Assembly (NCBI GenBank): GCA_910586255.1
Contig: CAJUHR010000017.1
Location: 29,373-93,372 of the forward strand
Length of the DNA: 64,000 nucleotides
DNA from: an uncultured Lachnospiraceae bacterium
GTDB lineage: Bacteria > Bacillota > Clostridia > Lachnospirales > Lachnospiraceae
Direction: 5' to 3'
The notes beneath the pieces are model-generated. The model was given only the letters and a program-made list of their open reading frames with translations. It made no database searches and was not told where the DNA came from. This document shows, in pieces, positions 33,550 through 41,615 of this stretch (its first letter is position 1; each line of letters begins with the position of its first letter). The position numbers and the translations under genes are program-made.

Positions 33550-34291
33550 GCTCGTCTCCCTTCTCCGCCCCGTAGCCGCGGGGCGTCACCATTTTCCCTC
33601 CGATTTCCTTTGTGTGGGAATTGCCGATAAAAACAGTGGTAAACATATCCGCCGCCCGGTCCTTAAGCTCATTTAAGGTCAGCACCTCCCACTGCTCTTT
33701 CTCCCGGCCGATCTGATATACCAGACCGCAGAGCCTTTCCGGCTCCACTGTCTCCAACAAAATCATACAGGCCCGATATAAATAGTCCGCCCGCTTTTTG
33801 CTGGCAGGATTGTAAATGCAGATTGCGAAATCAGCCATGGCCGCGCAGCGCAGCCGTTTCTCAATGGTCTCCCAGGGGGTCAGAAGATCGCTGAGGCTGA
33901 TGACCGCAAAATCATGGACCAGCGGAGCGCCCAAAAGAGCGCCTCCGGCTAAGGCCGCCGTCACCCCCGGCACCATCTCCACAGATATGTCCGGATATTC
34001 AGTCCCCAAAGTGAGCATCAGTCCGGACATTCCGTACACGCCCCCGTCTCCGCTGCAGACCATGGCAACCCGCCTTCCCTTCCTCGCCTCCTCAAAGGCC
34101 ATCCGGCAGCGGTCCTCCTCCCGGCGCATGGGAGTGGTCCGGTACTCTTTTTCCGGCAGCAGCTCCTTGATTAACTCCACATAAACCGTGTATCCCACGA
34201 TCACCTCGCTCTGTTCAAGGGTCTGCCAGGCCTTAATCGTCATCTGGTCCCGGCCTCCGGGTCCTATTCCCACCACAGTCACCTGATTCAT
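33509..34291 (-). CDS. cbiH: precorrin-3B / cobalt-precorrin-3B C17-methyltransferase
   Basis: Ring-contraction methyltransferase of the corrin pathway, 260 residues. MNQVTVVGIGPGGRDQMT (SAM-binding glycines), CSGDGGVYGMSGL, PGVTAALAGGALLGAPL and DFAICIYNPASKKR are CbiH/CobJ-type. Start ATG 34291 overlaps the cbiL stop in an ATGA arrangement; its ribosome-binding site AGGAGGATGAG lies within the repeated tail of cbiL. Confidence 0.94.
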   Translation of the reverse strand: MNQVTVVGIGPGGRDQMTIKAWQTLEQSEVIVGYTVYVELIKELLPEKEYRTTPMRREEDRCRMAFEEARKGRRVAMVCSGDGGVYGMSGLMLTLGTEYPDISVEMVPGVTAALAGGALLGAPLVHDFAVISLSDLLTPWETIEKRLRCAAMADFAICIYNPASKKRADYLYRACMILLETVEPERLCGLVYQIGREKEQWEVLTLNELKDRAADMFTTVFIGNSHTKEIGGKMVTPRGYGAEKGDEHGTILPAAAGLSL

Positions 34292-35070
34292 GGCTCATCC
34301 TCCTGCCTTTCCACTGGCTTGTCCTCCTGCCCTTCCATCGGCTTGTCCCTCTTCCCTTCCATCAGATTGTCCTTCTGCCCATTCCCCGGCTTGTCCTTCA
34401 CAATAATCAGCGAATAATATCCGGCATTCTCATAAATCTCTCCCACATTCCGGCACACCCGCTCCCCCGGCATCCCGCAATTTTCCACCATCCATACATC
34501 CTGCCCGGATTTCTCAAGACAGCTGCGGGCCTGACCCATATTTTTCCCCATTTTCATGATCACCTTGGTTCCGGACAGCTTCAGCCCTTCTTCAATCTGC
34601 TCCGGCTGAGACAAAATATGGAGCTGGTCGGAATTTTCCACAAGACCGATTCCCATACGGGCCGCCGCCGCGCAGAAGGACGGCACACCGTTTATCAGCT
34701 CGGTTTTGTATCCCATGGCAGCCACCCGCCGGTGAATATACAGATAGGAGGCGTAGATGGTTACATCCCCCAGATTTAGAAAGCCCACCTGTTTTCCCTG
34801 ATCCAGAAGTCCGGCCAGCTGACCGGCTGCCCGTTCATGGCACTCTCTCAGTACCTTCCTGTCCCGGGTCATGGGCATCACAATTCCCATACACTCCTTC
34901 TCCTGGATTTCCGGCACTGCTCTTATTGCGATTCCATAGGCAATGCTTTCGCGGTAATCCTTCCCCGGCACCGCAATCACATCACAGGCCTGAATCTTTT
35001 GAACCGCTTTAAGCGTCAGAAGCTCCGGATCCCCCGGCCCCACACCGATTCCGTACAAAACACCTGTCAT
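34288..35070 (-). CDS. cbiL: precorrin-2 / cobalt-precorrin-2 C20-methyltransferase
   Basis: SAM-dependent methyltransferase, 260 residues from MTGVLYGIGVGPGDPELLTLK. AVPGKDYRESIAYG, NLGDVTIYASYLYIH, NGVPSFCAAAARMG and VIMKMGKNMGQ are typical. The end is unusual: after KDKPGNGQ the last ~35 residues are a degenerate eight-residue repeat encoded by 24-base tandem repeats, absent from the usual family length. Start 35070 overlaps the cbiK stop (ATGA) and has AAGGAGG upstream; a 40-codon in-frame extension is out-of-frame cbiK and is rejected. Confidence 0.93.
   Translation of the reverse strand: MTGVLYGIGVGPGDPELLTLKAVQKIQACDVIAVPGKDYRESIAYGIAIRAVPEIQEKECMGIVMPMTRDRKVLRECHERAAGQLAGLLDQGKQVGFLNLGDVTIYASYLYIHRRVAAMGYKTELINGVPSFCAAAARMGIGLVENSDQLHILSQPEQIEEGLKLSGTKVIMKMGKNMGQARSCLEKSGQDVWMVENCGMPGERVCRNVGEIYENAGYYSLIIVKDKPGNGQKDNLMEGKRDKPMEGQEDKPVERQEDEP
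34291..34395 (-). repeat. 24-base tandem repeat encoding the CbiL tail
   Basis: Four imperfect 24-base units (34372-34395, 34348-34371, 34324-34347, 34300-34323) plus a partial, encoding DKPGNGQK, DNLMEGKR, DKPMEGQE, DKPVERQE, DEP. The period is exact in both DNA and protein and ends at the cbiH ribosome-binding site. Confidence 0.85.
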
Positions 35071-35864
35071 AGCCGTCTCTCTGCCTCCTTTGCATGTCGG
35101 ACATATATCTGGCGGATTCCCGGATATTCTCCCAGACCTTTCATCAAACATTCCACCTGATAGCCCTTTCTCAAAAAACGGGATTTCCATGAATCCTCAT
35201 TCTCCCCAGCCATATCCTTGCAGGCGTGGTCTCCTGCCACCACCAAAAACGGGGTCAGTACCACCCGGTGGGAGCGCCGTCTCCCCACCAAATCTACCAT
35301 GCTTTCCAGAGTGGGCGATGCCTCCACCGTCCCCACCAGACAGTCGGAAAGGCCTGCCTGGAAGAATGTCTGTTGAAGGCGTGCGTAGGAACTGTTGGCC
35401 GCATGCTCCGTGCCGTGTCCCATAAAAATCAGATCCGTGCCGGAACGGCGGAAGGCCTCCGTCTCCTGTCCCAGGACCCGCACCACCTCCTGATAGTCCT
35501 CCCCGGATGTAAGAAGAGGCTCTCCCAACGCCAAATGATCAAAAAAATGCTGGTATTTTGTAAGACTTTCTTTCATCCGATCATATTCAAAGCCGTGAAT
35601 CACATGGGTAGTCTGTACCAGAACCGTCCCAAAGCCATCCTTTACAAGACGCTCAAAAGCCTCCTCCACTCCGTCTATCTGGATTTTGTCCCGCTCCCTT
35701 AAAATCCGCACAATGGTAGGGCTGGTGTAGGCCCGCTTAAACTCATAGCCGGCAAAAGCCTCCCGCAAATCCCTCTCAATCACATCCAGCGTCCGCTCCC
35801 TGGTTTTTTGATAGCTGGTGCCAAAGCTGACCACCAGAATTGCCTTCTTGTCTTTGTTCTCCAT
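35067..35864 (-). CDS. cbiK: sirohydrochlorin cobaltochelatase (anaerobic type)
   Basis: Inserts cobalt into sirohydrochlorin, the committed early-cobalt step. 265 residues; ILVVSFGTSYQKTRE, YTSPTIVRILRER, VQTTHVIHGFEYDRM (metal-binding histidine), FMGHGTEHAANSSY (second histidine) and TPFLVVAGDHACKDMAG are CbiK hallmarks. First gene of the cbiK-L-H-T-F-P-C series. No cobalamin riboswitch is visible upstream; only 73 bases separate it from the glutamine amidotransferase gene. Confidence 0.95.
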   Translation of the reverse strand: MENKDKKAILVVSFGTSYQKTRERTLDVIERDLREAFAGYEFKRAYTSPTIVRILRERDKIQIDGVEEAFERLVKDGFGTVLVQTTHVIHGFEYDRMKESLTKYQHFFDHLALGEPLLTSGEDYQEVVRVLGQETEAFRRSGTDLIFMGHGTEHAANSSYARLQQTFFQAGLSDCLVGTVEASPTLESMVDLVGRRRSHRVVLTPFLVVAGDHACKDMAGENEDSWKSRFLRKGYQVECLMKGLGEYPGIRQIYVRHAKEAERRL

Positions 35865-35937
35865 CTATGTCCCTGCCTCTTTGTAACTGTTCGGTCTCCT
35901 CGCAGCCACATTCCTTTCTCTATGGTCTGGCAGCCGC

Positions 35938-36663
35938 TCAGCTCCCCTTTAAGCGGCTACATCCACAGGCCTTCACAAATGCCTCCATGATCTGCTTCTG
36001 CCGCTCATCCTTTTTCCAGGCAAACTCCGGATGCCACTGAACTGCCTGCACAAAAGGCTTGTCCGGGCTGTACACTGCCTCCACAATCCGGTCTGTGGCA
36101 TAGGCCATAGCCGCCAGGCCGGGCGCCAGATCCCTCACTGCCTGATGATGGCAGCTGTTCACTCCGATCTGTGGTTCTCCCAACAGTCTTTTAAGGGGCG
36201 TTCCTACAACCAGCTCCACATCATGCCACCGGCTATCATAGGGAGGCTTCATCCGATGGGAAAGTCCCACTCCCCGCTGGGAAGGCAGATCCTGATAAAG
36301 TGTGCCGCCCATCATCACGTTAATAAACTGCATTCCCCGGCATATTCCGAAAATCGGCAGATCTGCCTGAAAGGCCGCCTTAAACAGCGCCTGCTCCAGC
36401 TTATCTCTTCCCTCATGGCACTCTCCGCAAAGGGGAAGAGGCTCTTGTCCATAAAGGGCCGGCGCTACATCCTGCCCTCCTGTAAACAGTATTCCGTCAC
36501 ACATGTCCACAAGCTGCTGTGGGTCCGTTCCGTCTGCCTCCAAGGGAAGAATCACCGGCAGGCCGCCGCAGGCTGTCAGCACCTCCAAATATCCGGGAAG
36601 CATCCAGATGCTTTCCCGTTCTATGTCATATAAAGGGGTTACTCCTATGATTGGCTTTTTCAT
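35938..36663 (-). CDS. gamma-glutamyl-gamma-aminobutyrate hydrolase family (peptidase C26)
   Basis: 241-residue class I glutamine-amidotransferase-fold hydrolase of the PuuD type. ILFTGGQDVAP, the nucleophile in GICRGMQFINV, and the His-Glu of QWHPEFAW complete the triad; VNSCHHQAV is characteristic of the C26 group. Natural substrate may be a gamma-glutamyl compound; no polyamine pathway gene is adjacent. Upstream extended -10 promoter at 36695-36703. It may be the first gene of the cobalamin transcript because no terminator is visible before cbiK. Confidence 0.88.
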   Translation of the reverse strand: MKKPIIGVTPLYDIERESIWMLPGYLEVLTACGGLPVILPLEADGTDPQQLVDMCDGILFTGGQDVAPALYGQEPLPLCGECHEGRDKLEQALFKAAFQADLPIFGICRGMQFINVMMGGTLYQDLPSQRGVGLSHRMKPPYDSRWHDVELVVGTPLKRLLGEPQIGVNSCHHQAVRDLAPGLAAMAYATDRIVEAVYSPDKPFVQAVQWHPEFAWKKDERQKQIMEAFVKACGCSRLKGS

Positions 36664-36694
36664 CCTCTGTTTTCCGTCCTTTCGTTTGCCTATG

Positions 36695-36703
36695 ATTATA
36701 TCA
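36695..36703 (-). promoter_or_regulatory. extended -10 promoter of PuuD-like gene
   Basis: Minus strand TG-A-TATAAT (TATAAT complement at 36695-36700). The -35 region is weak. Confidence 0.5.
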
Positions 36704-36830
36704 CCAAACTTAAAATCTTCCTACTAAAAATTTTCGGACGAGCCAAAAGCATAATACCTTTGTTACTGACATTGGGTGTGAGCAGTAACACATCTTATCC
36801 TATCCCTTATCCTATATGTAATACATATGC

Positions 36831-36859
36831 TTGCTTTCAGCATACAATAGTATTATAAT
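36831..36859 (+). promoter_or_regulatory. promoter of small AT-rich gene
   Basis: TTGCTT (36831-36836), 17-base spacer, TATAAT (36854-36859). Confidence 0.7.
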
Positions 36860-36892
36860 AATTACAACCCGAATACGAAAGGAGTAACAGAC

Positions 36893-37171
36893 ATGGAATT
36901 TCCTTTTTATGATTCACCCGATACTGCTACGATTATCTGTTGCCATATATTGGAGCGTCAGGCACCTATTCTATATGTATCACATGATGAAGATGACGGA
37001 ATGTGGCAATTTCTATGCGGAGAAACACACGAAACAGATGAAGCAAAGTTAGTATCTTTAAAATGGGTTTTTGATTTAGATAACTCTGTCAGTACCCTAA
37101 AGGATATGCCTTGCGGTTACTATGCAGAGAGAAAAAAACAAGATGACGATTGGATTATCAGAAAGCGATGA
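36893..37171 (+). CDS. small acidic protein, possible immunity-type
   Basis: 92 residues beginning MEFPFYDSPDTATIICCHILE behind GGAGTAACAGAC. Core motif YVSHDEDDGMWQFLCG followed by EAKLVSLKWVFDLDNSVS and DMPCGYYAER. I have a memory of small bacterial proteins with this SHDEDDGMWQFLCG core but no assigned function; size, acidity and genomic setting are like immunity proteins of polymorphic toxins (inference). AT-rich, with its own promoter, next to a broken gene. Confidence 0.7.
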   Translation: MEFPFYDSPDTATIICCHILERQAPILYVSHDEDDGMWQFLCGETHETDEAKLVSLKWVFDLDNSVSTLKDMPCGYYAERKKQDDDWIIRKR

Positions 37172-37229
37172 CTTTCAGTTTGTCGGGAAGATGTAGGAAA
37201 CGAAAAATTAGAATTTGTTAGGGGTAAAT

Positions 37230-37795
37230 ATGGGTGTGTTAGAAACTGTCCTTAATTCAAGAAAATTTGATTTGAATGATGATGTTTTAATGGAGTTTAA
37301 TGATTATTTTGATAGAGAAAGCAGGCATTATAATCTTTTTCTTTAGATGAAGAAGATATTTGGGCTTTGCGTAATTTCGTAGAGCAAATTAGATATATGG
37401 ATATAGATAGTACAATTTATGTATGCACTTATGGCTATGAAATCATGAATAGTAAAGGAGAAAAATCAACATACGCAGATACCCTTTGAATCGAAACGCT
37501 TCTCCCTATTTCTAAAATAGAGGAACTGGTTGAAAAAAGCGGTGTTGCGGAACCGAGTGATATCTCTTTTGTTAAAGATAGTGATGAAATTGGTAACGGT
37601 AGTATTTGGATTGTAACACAAGAGGAACAGAATCCAAAAGTCATTGAACGAACTGGCCATAAGCAAATGAGCCATATGATAATGTTATATTGGGATTGAT
37701 AGGGAAGTTTGAGTGAATTAAAAGAAATTGCTACAGTAATCATTGAAAGCAATAATGCTGACGGAGCAGCAAAATGGTTAGAAGCACATTTATGA
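37230..37795 (+). pseudogene. broken AT-rich gene (frameshift and internal stops)
   Basis: ATG 37230 follows AGGGGTAAAT, so a gene started here: MGVLETVLNSRKFDLNDDV. It stops after NLFL but the neighbouring frame continues LDEEDIWALRNFVEQI through YVCTYGYEIMNSKGEK, stops at TGA, then reads ISKIEELVEKSGVAEPSD to a third break, and finally LSELKEIATVIIESNN ... WLEAHL to TGA 37795. One frameshift near 37345, an in-frame TGA near 37488 and a further break near 37697 make it non-functional. Family not recognised. Confidence 0.7.
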
Positions 37796-38090
37796 CAAAG
37801 AGGCATATTATTTCCGATAAGCTGAAAGAAAAAAATCAGACACAAATCCTACGTTCCCTTATTCTTTTCGTTTTGCTTTTTAACAAAACTCCTGCCAGGG
37901 CCAGTCTTAGGAACTGAATAACAAAAACTTTCCCTTGTAACTTGCTGATAAGGGCAAAAACAAGGGAAAAGGATACATATCATTCCATTGTAAGCGATGA
38001 ATAACCCACCGTCATCTATCGCTATAAAAAATTCATCGCCAAAATAGAGGGCATGATCAGACTGGTATCTGCCCCCGGTTTTCGGGCGTC
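37796..38090. other. intergenic stretch without a gene
   Basis: No credible reading frame. Contains an inverted repeat TTTCCCTTG (37929-37937) / CAAGGGAAA (37961-37969), probably a stem-loop of unknown role, then sequence leading into the transposase remnant. Confidence 0.5.
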
Positions 38091-38400
38091 TCAGTTTCCG
38101 TATTCATTACCCCGGAACAGCGCGCCCTTATGAATTCACTCCATGGCATCACTGCTTCTACGCCTGCTCTTGCGTTCCTGCGCGTCCATGGCTTTCAGCG
38201 TCCGTTCTATGCAAAAAAGCTGGTTACGGTAGCATAGCCCGATCTCAGCCGCGGGCTGCTGCTGTTTCTTTGCCTTTTCCGGGTCAGCTGTTTCTGCCGG
38301 GATCTCTTCGGGTGAGCTGATGTCCGGCAGTTTTATCTTCCTGCGGCGCGCTGCGGGGATTGCTTCAAAAAAATGGGCCGGAAAGGAGGATTGGACAGTT
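38091..38400 (-). pseudogene. C-terminal remnant of an IS66-like transposase
   Basis: Minus frame reading HFFEAIPAARRRKIKLP, then ETADPEKAKKQQQPAAEIG, LCYRNQLFCIERTLKAMDA, QERKSRR, with an in-frame TGA after SSDAME and ending near GNEYGN. It resembles the region of IS66-family transposases around 'RYFxEAIP...' and the following 'Y.NxLFxIE' helix. No start, no complete DDE core and no paired ends are visible, so it is a fragment. Family call is moderate. Confidence 0.5.
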
Positions 38401-38467
38401 TGACGTAATCCCGTTTGAGTTCTCGGAAATGTTCATTGACAGTTTTAACCTGGGGGCAAAGAGCTCC

Positions 38468-39058
38468 GCTGGGATGACGGTTTCCGATTCTTTTTGGCAG
38501 TTCCCCTGTCAGGCAGTATTTCGAAATGCCACTGTCCATAATTGAAATAACCGAATCCAGCATGGAGATATCTGCATAGCCCCCTTCTCCCGTCCGCTCT
38601 CTGTGGAACAGCGCAATCATGGTTGCAAAAGCCACATAAATTCCTGAAACCAGATCTCCTACCGATATACCGCACTTTAATGGCTCTCCGTCCCGTTCTC
38701 CCGTAACACTCATCAAACCAGACATTGCCTGAATCACCAGATCCAATCCACCCTGGGTCTGGAGAGGACCTGTCTGTCCGAATCCTGAGATAGCCGTATA
38801 GATTATTTTTGGATTTATCTCTTTTAAGATGTCATAACCACAGCCGAATTTCTCCATGGTCCCCGGTTTATAATTCTCCACAACCACATCTGCATTGGAC
38901 ACCATGGTCAGAAATACTTCCCTTTGCTTTGGCTCCTTTAAGTTTATCAATACACTCTTTTTCCCTCTGTTACATCCTACAAAATATGTACTTCCCCCAT
39001 TCTTTCCAGGCGGTAAATACCGGGTGAGATCTCCTGTAAACGGCCTTTCTACTACGGA
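38468..39058 (-). pseudogene. fragment of a CaiB/BaiF CoA-transferase
   Basis: About 197 codons matching the middle of a class III CoA-transferase: FVGCNRGKKSVLINLK, VVVENYKPGTMEKFG (the conserved VxxENFxPG motif), YTAISGFGQTGP, LVIQAMSGLMSVTG, YADISMLDSV and RIGNRHPSGA. The true N-terminus (the 'lxGlrVlDlt' opening) and the C-terminal third are missing; the frame is fused upstream to a transporter fragment and downstream to the transposase remnant. Not functional. Confidence 0.82.
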
Positions 39059-39542
39059 TGCTTTATATTTCCAACCGCCAAACAGGATATGCAAAATTGT
39101 AACTGTAATTGTTCCGCACAGTAGGTGGTGAAGAAACAGACTGTTACCCAATGTAATCCCATTCTCTGCAGAAACACTTGTAGCCACAATCCCCGTAGCC
39201 GCCTACAGCACCGCCAATAGCAACTGCAATTCCCGTAAGGAAAAGGTCCAGTTTCTGTTCTTTCGCCATTGCCGCCGCAATCGGCATAATCAATATAAGA
39301 ACTCCTATGTACTTTGCCCCGATTGCTGCTAAAATTAGTGTAAGAAAATAAAATACCCACGGGAGCAATTTGTTCTTTCCCTTTATCAGGCTGACAAACT
39401 TTGCTGTCAAAACATTTAATGTTCCATCCATCTGTCCAATTGCAAAGAATATGGATACCAGCATAATTCTTATCCATAATTTAGAATTAAAGCCACTAAA
39501 CAGTACACTGCAACCGCCTTTGATGGAAGATACTGCCAACAT
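39059..39542 (-). pseudogene. fragment of a carboxylate transporter (MatC/SLC13-like)
   Basis: From ATG 39542 (AAGGGTGAAAAT upstream) membrane-spanning sequence reads LWIRIMLVSIFFAIGQMDG, LPWVFYFLTLILAAIG, IGVLILIMPIAAAMAKE, LFLTGIAVAIGGAVGGYG, then shifts frame near 39180 and continues VATSVSAENGITLGNS. Helix pattern and the IAxAMAK/LTGIAVAxGGAxG stretch recall dicarboxylate carriers of the MatC type. The frameshift and the fusion to CaiB mark it as decayed. Confidence 0.6.
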
Positions 39543-39600
39543 ATTTTCACCCTTTTCAAAGTACACAAAAAACCCAAAATAAAGGCAATACAAAAACCGC

Positions 39601-39960
39601 ACAATCCCGGATGTTTTCCTTGAAAATTTAAAGGATGAATCTTTTATCTTGCTTCCCAAAGGACATATCTTTCGTGAAATGTGCGAAGCCATGTGTTCCA
39701 AGGCTGGTTTTAGTCCTAATGTTGGGATTGAATGTTATCCTTCCCAAATTTCCAAACTTTTAGAAAACACGCTGAATGTAGCCTTTACAATTGAGTCTGC
39801 GCTCTATTCAAATGAATTCGGCTCCGATATCCGGCTTCTCCCAATTTCAACACCGGGATGTTTCCGCGAGATATTGCTGGTTTATCCTGAAAATACCAGG
39901 CTTACTTTTTCGGCAAAGCTTTGTCTTCAATATTGCCGTATGTATAAATCCGGCGCATCT
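39601..39960 (+). pseudogene. C-terminal fragment of a LysR-type regulator
   Basis: Reads PDVFLENLKDESFILLP, KGHIFREMCEAMCSKAGF, SQISKLLENTLNVAFT, then RLLPISTPGCFREILLVYP and LTFSAKLCLQYC: the effector-binding half of a LysR regulator. The helix-turn-helix half is missing and there is no start. It faces away from the transporter/CoA-transferase fragments, the usual divergent layout of such a regulator, so all three probably belonged to one catabolic locus. Confidence 0.75.
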
Positions 39961-39967
39961 CACACAC

Positions 39968-40002
39968 AAAAAACACCCAGGATAATGGTTAATCTTCCTG
40001 GG
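39968..40002 (-). terminator. terminator after ECF S-component gene
   Basis: Minus strand CCCAGGA ... TCCTGGG hairpin followed by TGTTTTTTGTG. It lies about 125 bases past the stop of the S-component gene and overlaps the far end of the LysR fragment's frame. Confidence 0.7.
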
Positions 40003-40128
40003 CATTTCTCGTATTTCAGAGTTTCTATATATTATTTGGAGCGGAACAAAATCATCCCTATACTATAGCAGAAGGCATCATGACATTGTTTCATCCCTTT
40101 TTTCTGACTCCTTTGTTCTGTCAATCCC

Positions 40129-40722
40129 TTACAGCTTAAAAAACATCCCCGCCTTTTTAAGCACCGGACGCACCGCCATGTACACCACTACCACCACAAT
40201 CGTCCTGGCCACCGCGTTGATAAAGGTCACCCCGGCCGCCCAGGTGGACATGATCTTGGCGGCGTCAGACTGAATCCCCAGCACAAAGTTTTTGTAAAAA
40301 TATCCCACAATTGGATCCATAATCACGTTGAATCCCAGGCCTGCGATGGAAGCGATCAGAGTCCACCGGAATATATAGCCTGTATCATGATCCTCGGTAA
40401 TGTGGGCAATCTTATGGGCCACAAATCCGGCGATCAGACCGATGCAGAGCTTCAGGACAAAGGTCTTGGGAGCGCTGGTAATGTAAACCGGATCCAAAAG
40501 GTCCGCAATGGTCATTCCCAGAGAACCGGCCAGACCTCCGTAGATCCCCCCCAACAGCAATGCTGCCAGAACGCAGAAGGCGTTTCCGATGTGCAGCGCC
40601 ACATAGTCTCCGCCAAAGGTGGGGATCGGTATCTTAAGGAAGGTAAAGGCCACATAGCACAGAGCGGTCATCAGAGCAGTCAGGGCGATCTTATATACTT
40701 TGTCGTTTCTTTGATTATTCAT
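40129..40722 (-). CDS. ECF transporter S component
   Basis: 197-residue integral membrane substrate-capture subunit of an energy-coupling-factor vitamin importer. About six helices; the family segment YVALHIGNAFCVLAALLLGG followed by GLAGSLGMTIADLLDPVYI is characteristic of the S-component group related to DUF1393-type proteins. Substrate cannot be read from sequence; the thiamine pyrophosphokinase gene upstream makes a thiamine-related vitamin possible but this is inference. Shared EcfA/T modules are not in the window. Start ATG 40722 behind GAGGAGGAC; a site five codons upstream overlaps that ribosome-binding site. Confidence 0.85.
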   Translation of the reverse strand: MNNQRNDKVYKIALTALMTALCYVAFTFLKIPIPTFGGDYVALHIGNAFCVLAALLLGGIYGGLAGSLGMTIADLLDPVYITSAPKTFVLKLCIGLIAGFVAHKIAHITEDHDTGYIFRWTLIASIAGLGFNVIMDPIVGYFYKNFVLGIQSDAAKIMSTWAAGVTFINAVARTIVVVVVYMAVRPVLKKAGMFFKL

Positions 40723-40817
40723 AATTGTCCTCCTCATGCTGTCGGAGTGCTCTCAAAAGCTTTTCTGATCCGGAAAGAACACTCTGTTAAATATTTATGT
40801 ATTTCTTGTTGTTCCTC

Positions 40818-40881
40818 ATCATAGCACGGGAGTGGATTGTTATAAATAACCAGTTTGCGACTTTTTAACCATACCAGTTTG
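40818..40881 (-). promoter_or_regulatory. promoter and direct-repeat operator before ECF S component
   Basis: Minus strand extended -10 TGC-TATGAT (TATGAT complement at 40818-40823). Upstream lie two copies of ACCAGTTTG on the plus strand (40849-40857 and 40873-40881), 24 bases apart, possibly a regulator site. No known riboswitch seen. Confidence 0.4.
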
Positions 40882-40908
40882 TTTTTGATAACTATTCCGG
40901 GAGAGGCT

Positions 40909-41565
40909 TTAGTCCTTCGACTCCACACAAATCAGCACGCCGTCCTCAAATTCCAGGACTGCCTCCTCTTTGTCCAGTTCATTGCTGATGCACAGGCCGG
41001 CCTCCTCCCCCCGGCGGATGGTTTTTTTGTTCAGAGGATATTTAAAGCCGGTCAGCGTTATACCGGTCACCTGCTCCGTGTAGGGCAGAAAGGACACATA
41101 GCTGCCCCACAGCTGATCCCGGCAGAAGGTTTTTCCCTCATCCAGCAGATAAAGGCAGTTTCGTTTATCCACGATCCACGCCTCCACCCCTTTTTGCAGG
41201 CAGGCATACAGCACGTGGATATTGCCCAGCATATGATCCAGTCTCCCGCCGGTGGCCCCCAGAAACACGATACGGTCACAGCCTAAGGTCAGAGCGCGGC
41301 TTCGTGCCAGCTCCGTGTCCGTCTCATTCTTTTCCGGCCTGTGCTGCTCCCACACAATGTAGGGCACCTGATGGAACCGGGCAAGCACTGGCGGCTTTAC
41401 CGTGTCAAAATCTCCCACCGCATAGTCGGGCATCAGCCCTAAAGCCTCTGCCGTCTCAAGGCCCCCGTCCACGGCTATGACCTTGTCAAATACTTCTCTC
41501 TTCAAAAAAGAACGGGCGAAATCCAGATCCAGCCGGCCGCCCGTCACAATCAGACATTTTTTCAC
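40909..41565 (-). CDS. thiN: thiamine pyrophosphokinase
   Basis: Converts thiamine to thiamine pyrophosphate with ATP. 218 residues; AVDGGLETAEALGLMPDYAVGDFDT, KNETDTELA (D-x-T-D-E-type metal motif) and FLGATGGRLDHMLGNI are the TPK catalytic signatures, and the C-terminal B1-binding beta domain (GITLTGFKYPL) is complete. Translation apparently starts with GTG at 41565 behind GGGAGAACTTTAAG. Last gene of the long series that begins upstream at ftsK. Confidence 0.94.
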   Translation of the reverse strand: MKKCLIVTGGRLDLDFARSFLKREVFDKVIAVDGGLETAEALGLMPDYAVGDFDTVKPPVLARFHQVPYIVWEQHRPEKNETDTELARSRALTLGCDRIVFLGATGGRLDHMLGNIHVLYACLQKGVEAWIVDKRNCLYLLDEGKTFCRDQLWGSYVSFLPYTEQVTGITLTGFKYPLNKKTIRRGEEAGLCISNELDKEEAVLEFEDGVLICVESKD

Positions 41566-41615
41566 CTTAAAGTTCTCCCAACCTGTCTTCCCTCAGACTG
41601 TCTGAGAGAGGGAAT

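Noticed and set aside
35865..35937. Possible cobalamin riboswitch before cbiK (minus strand reads GGCTGCGAGGAGACC)
   Set aside because: It only partly resembles the B12-box (AGCCAGGAGACCTGCC), and the 73-base gap cannot hold the ~200-nt riboswitch.
37230..37795. Recoded or programmed-frameshift gene
   Set aside because: Three separate lesions of different type and no slippery heptamer; simple decay is more likely.
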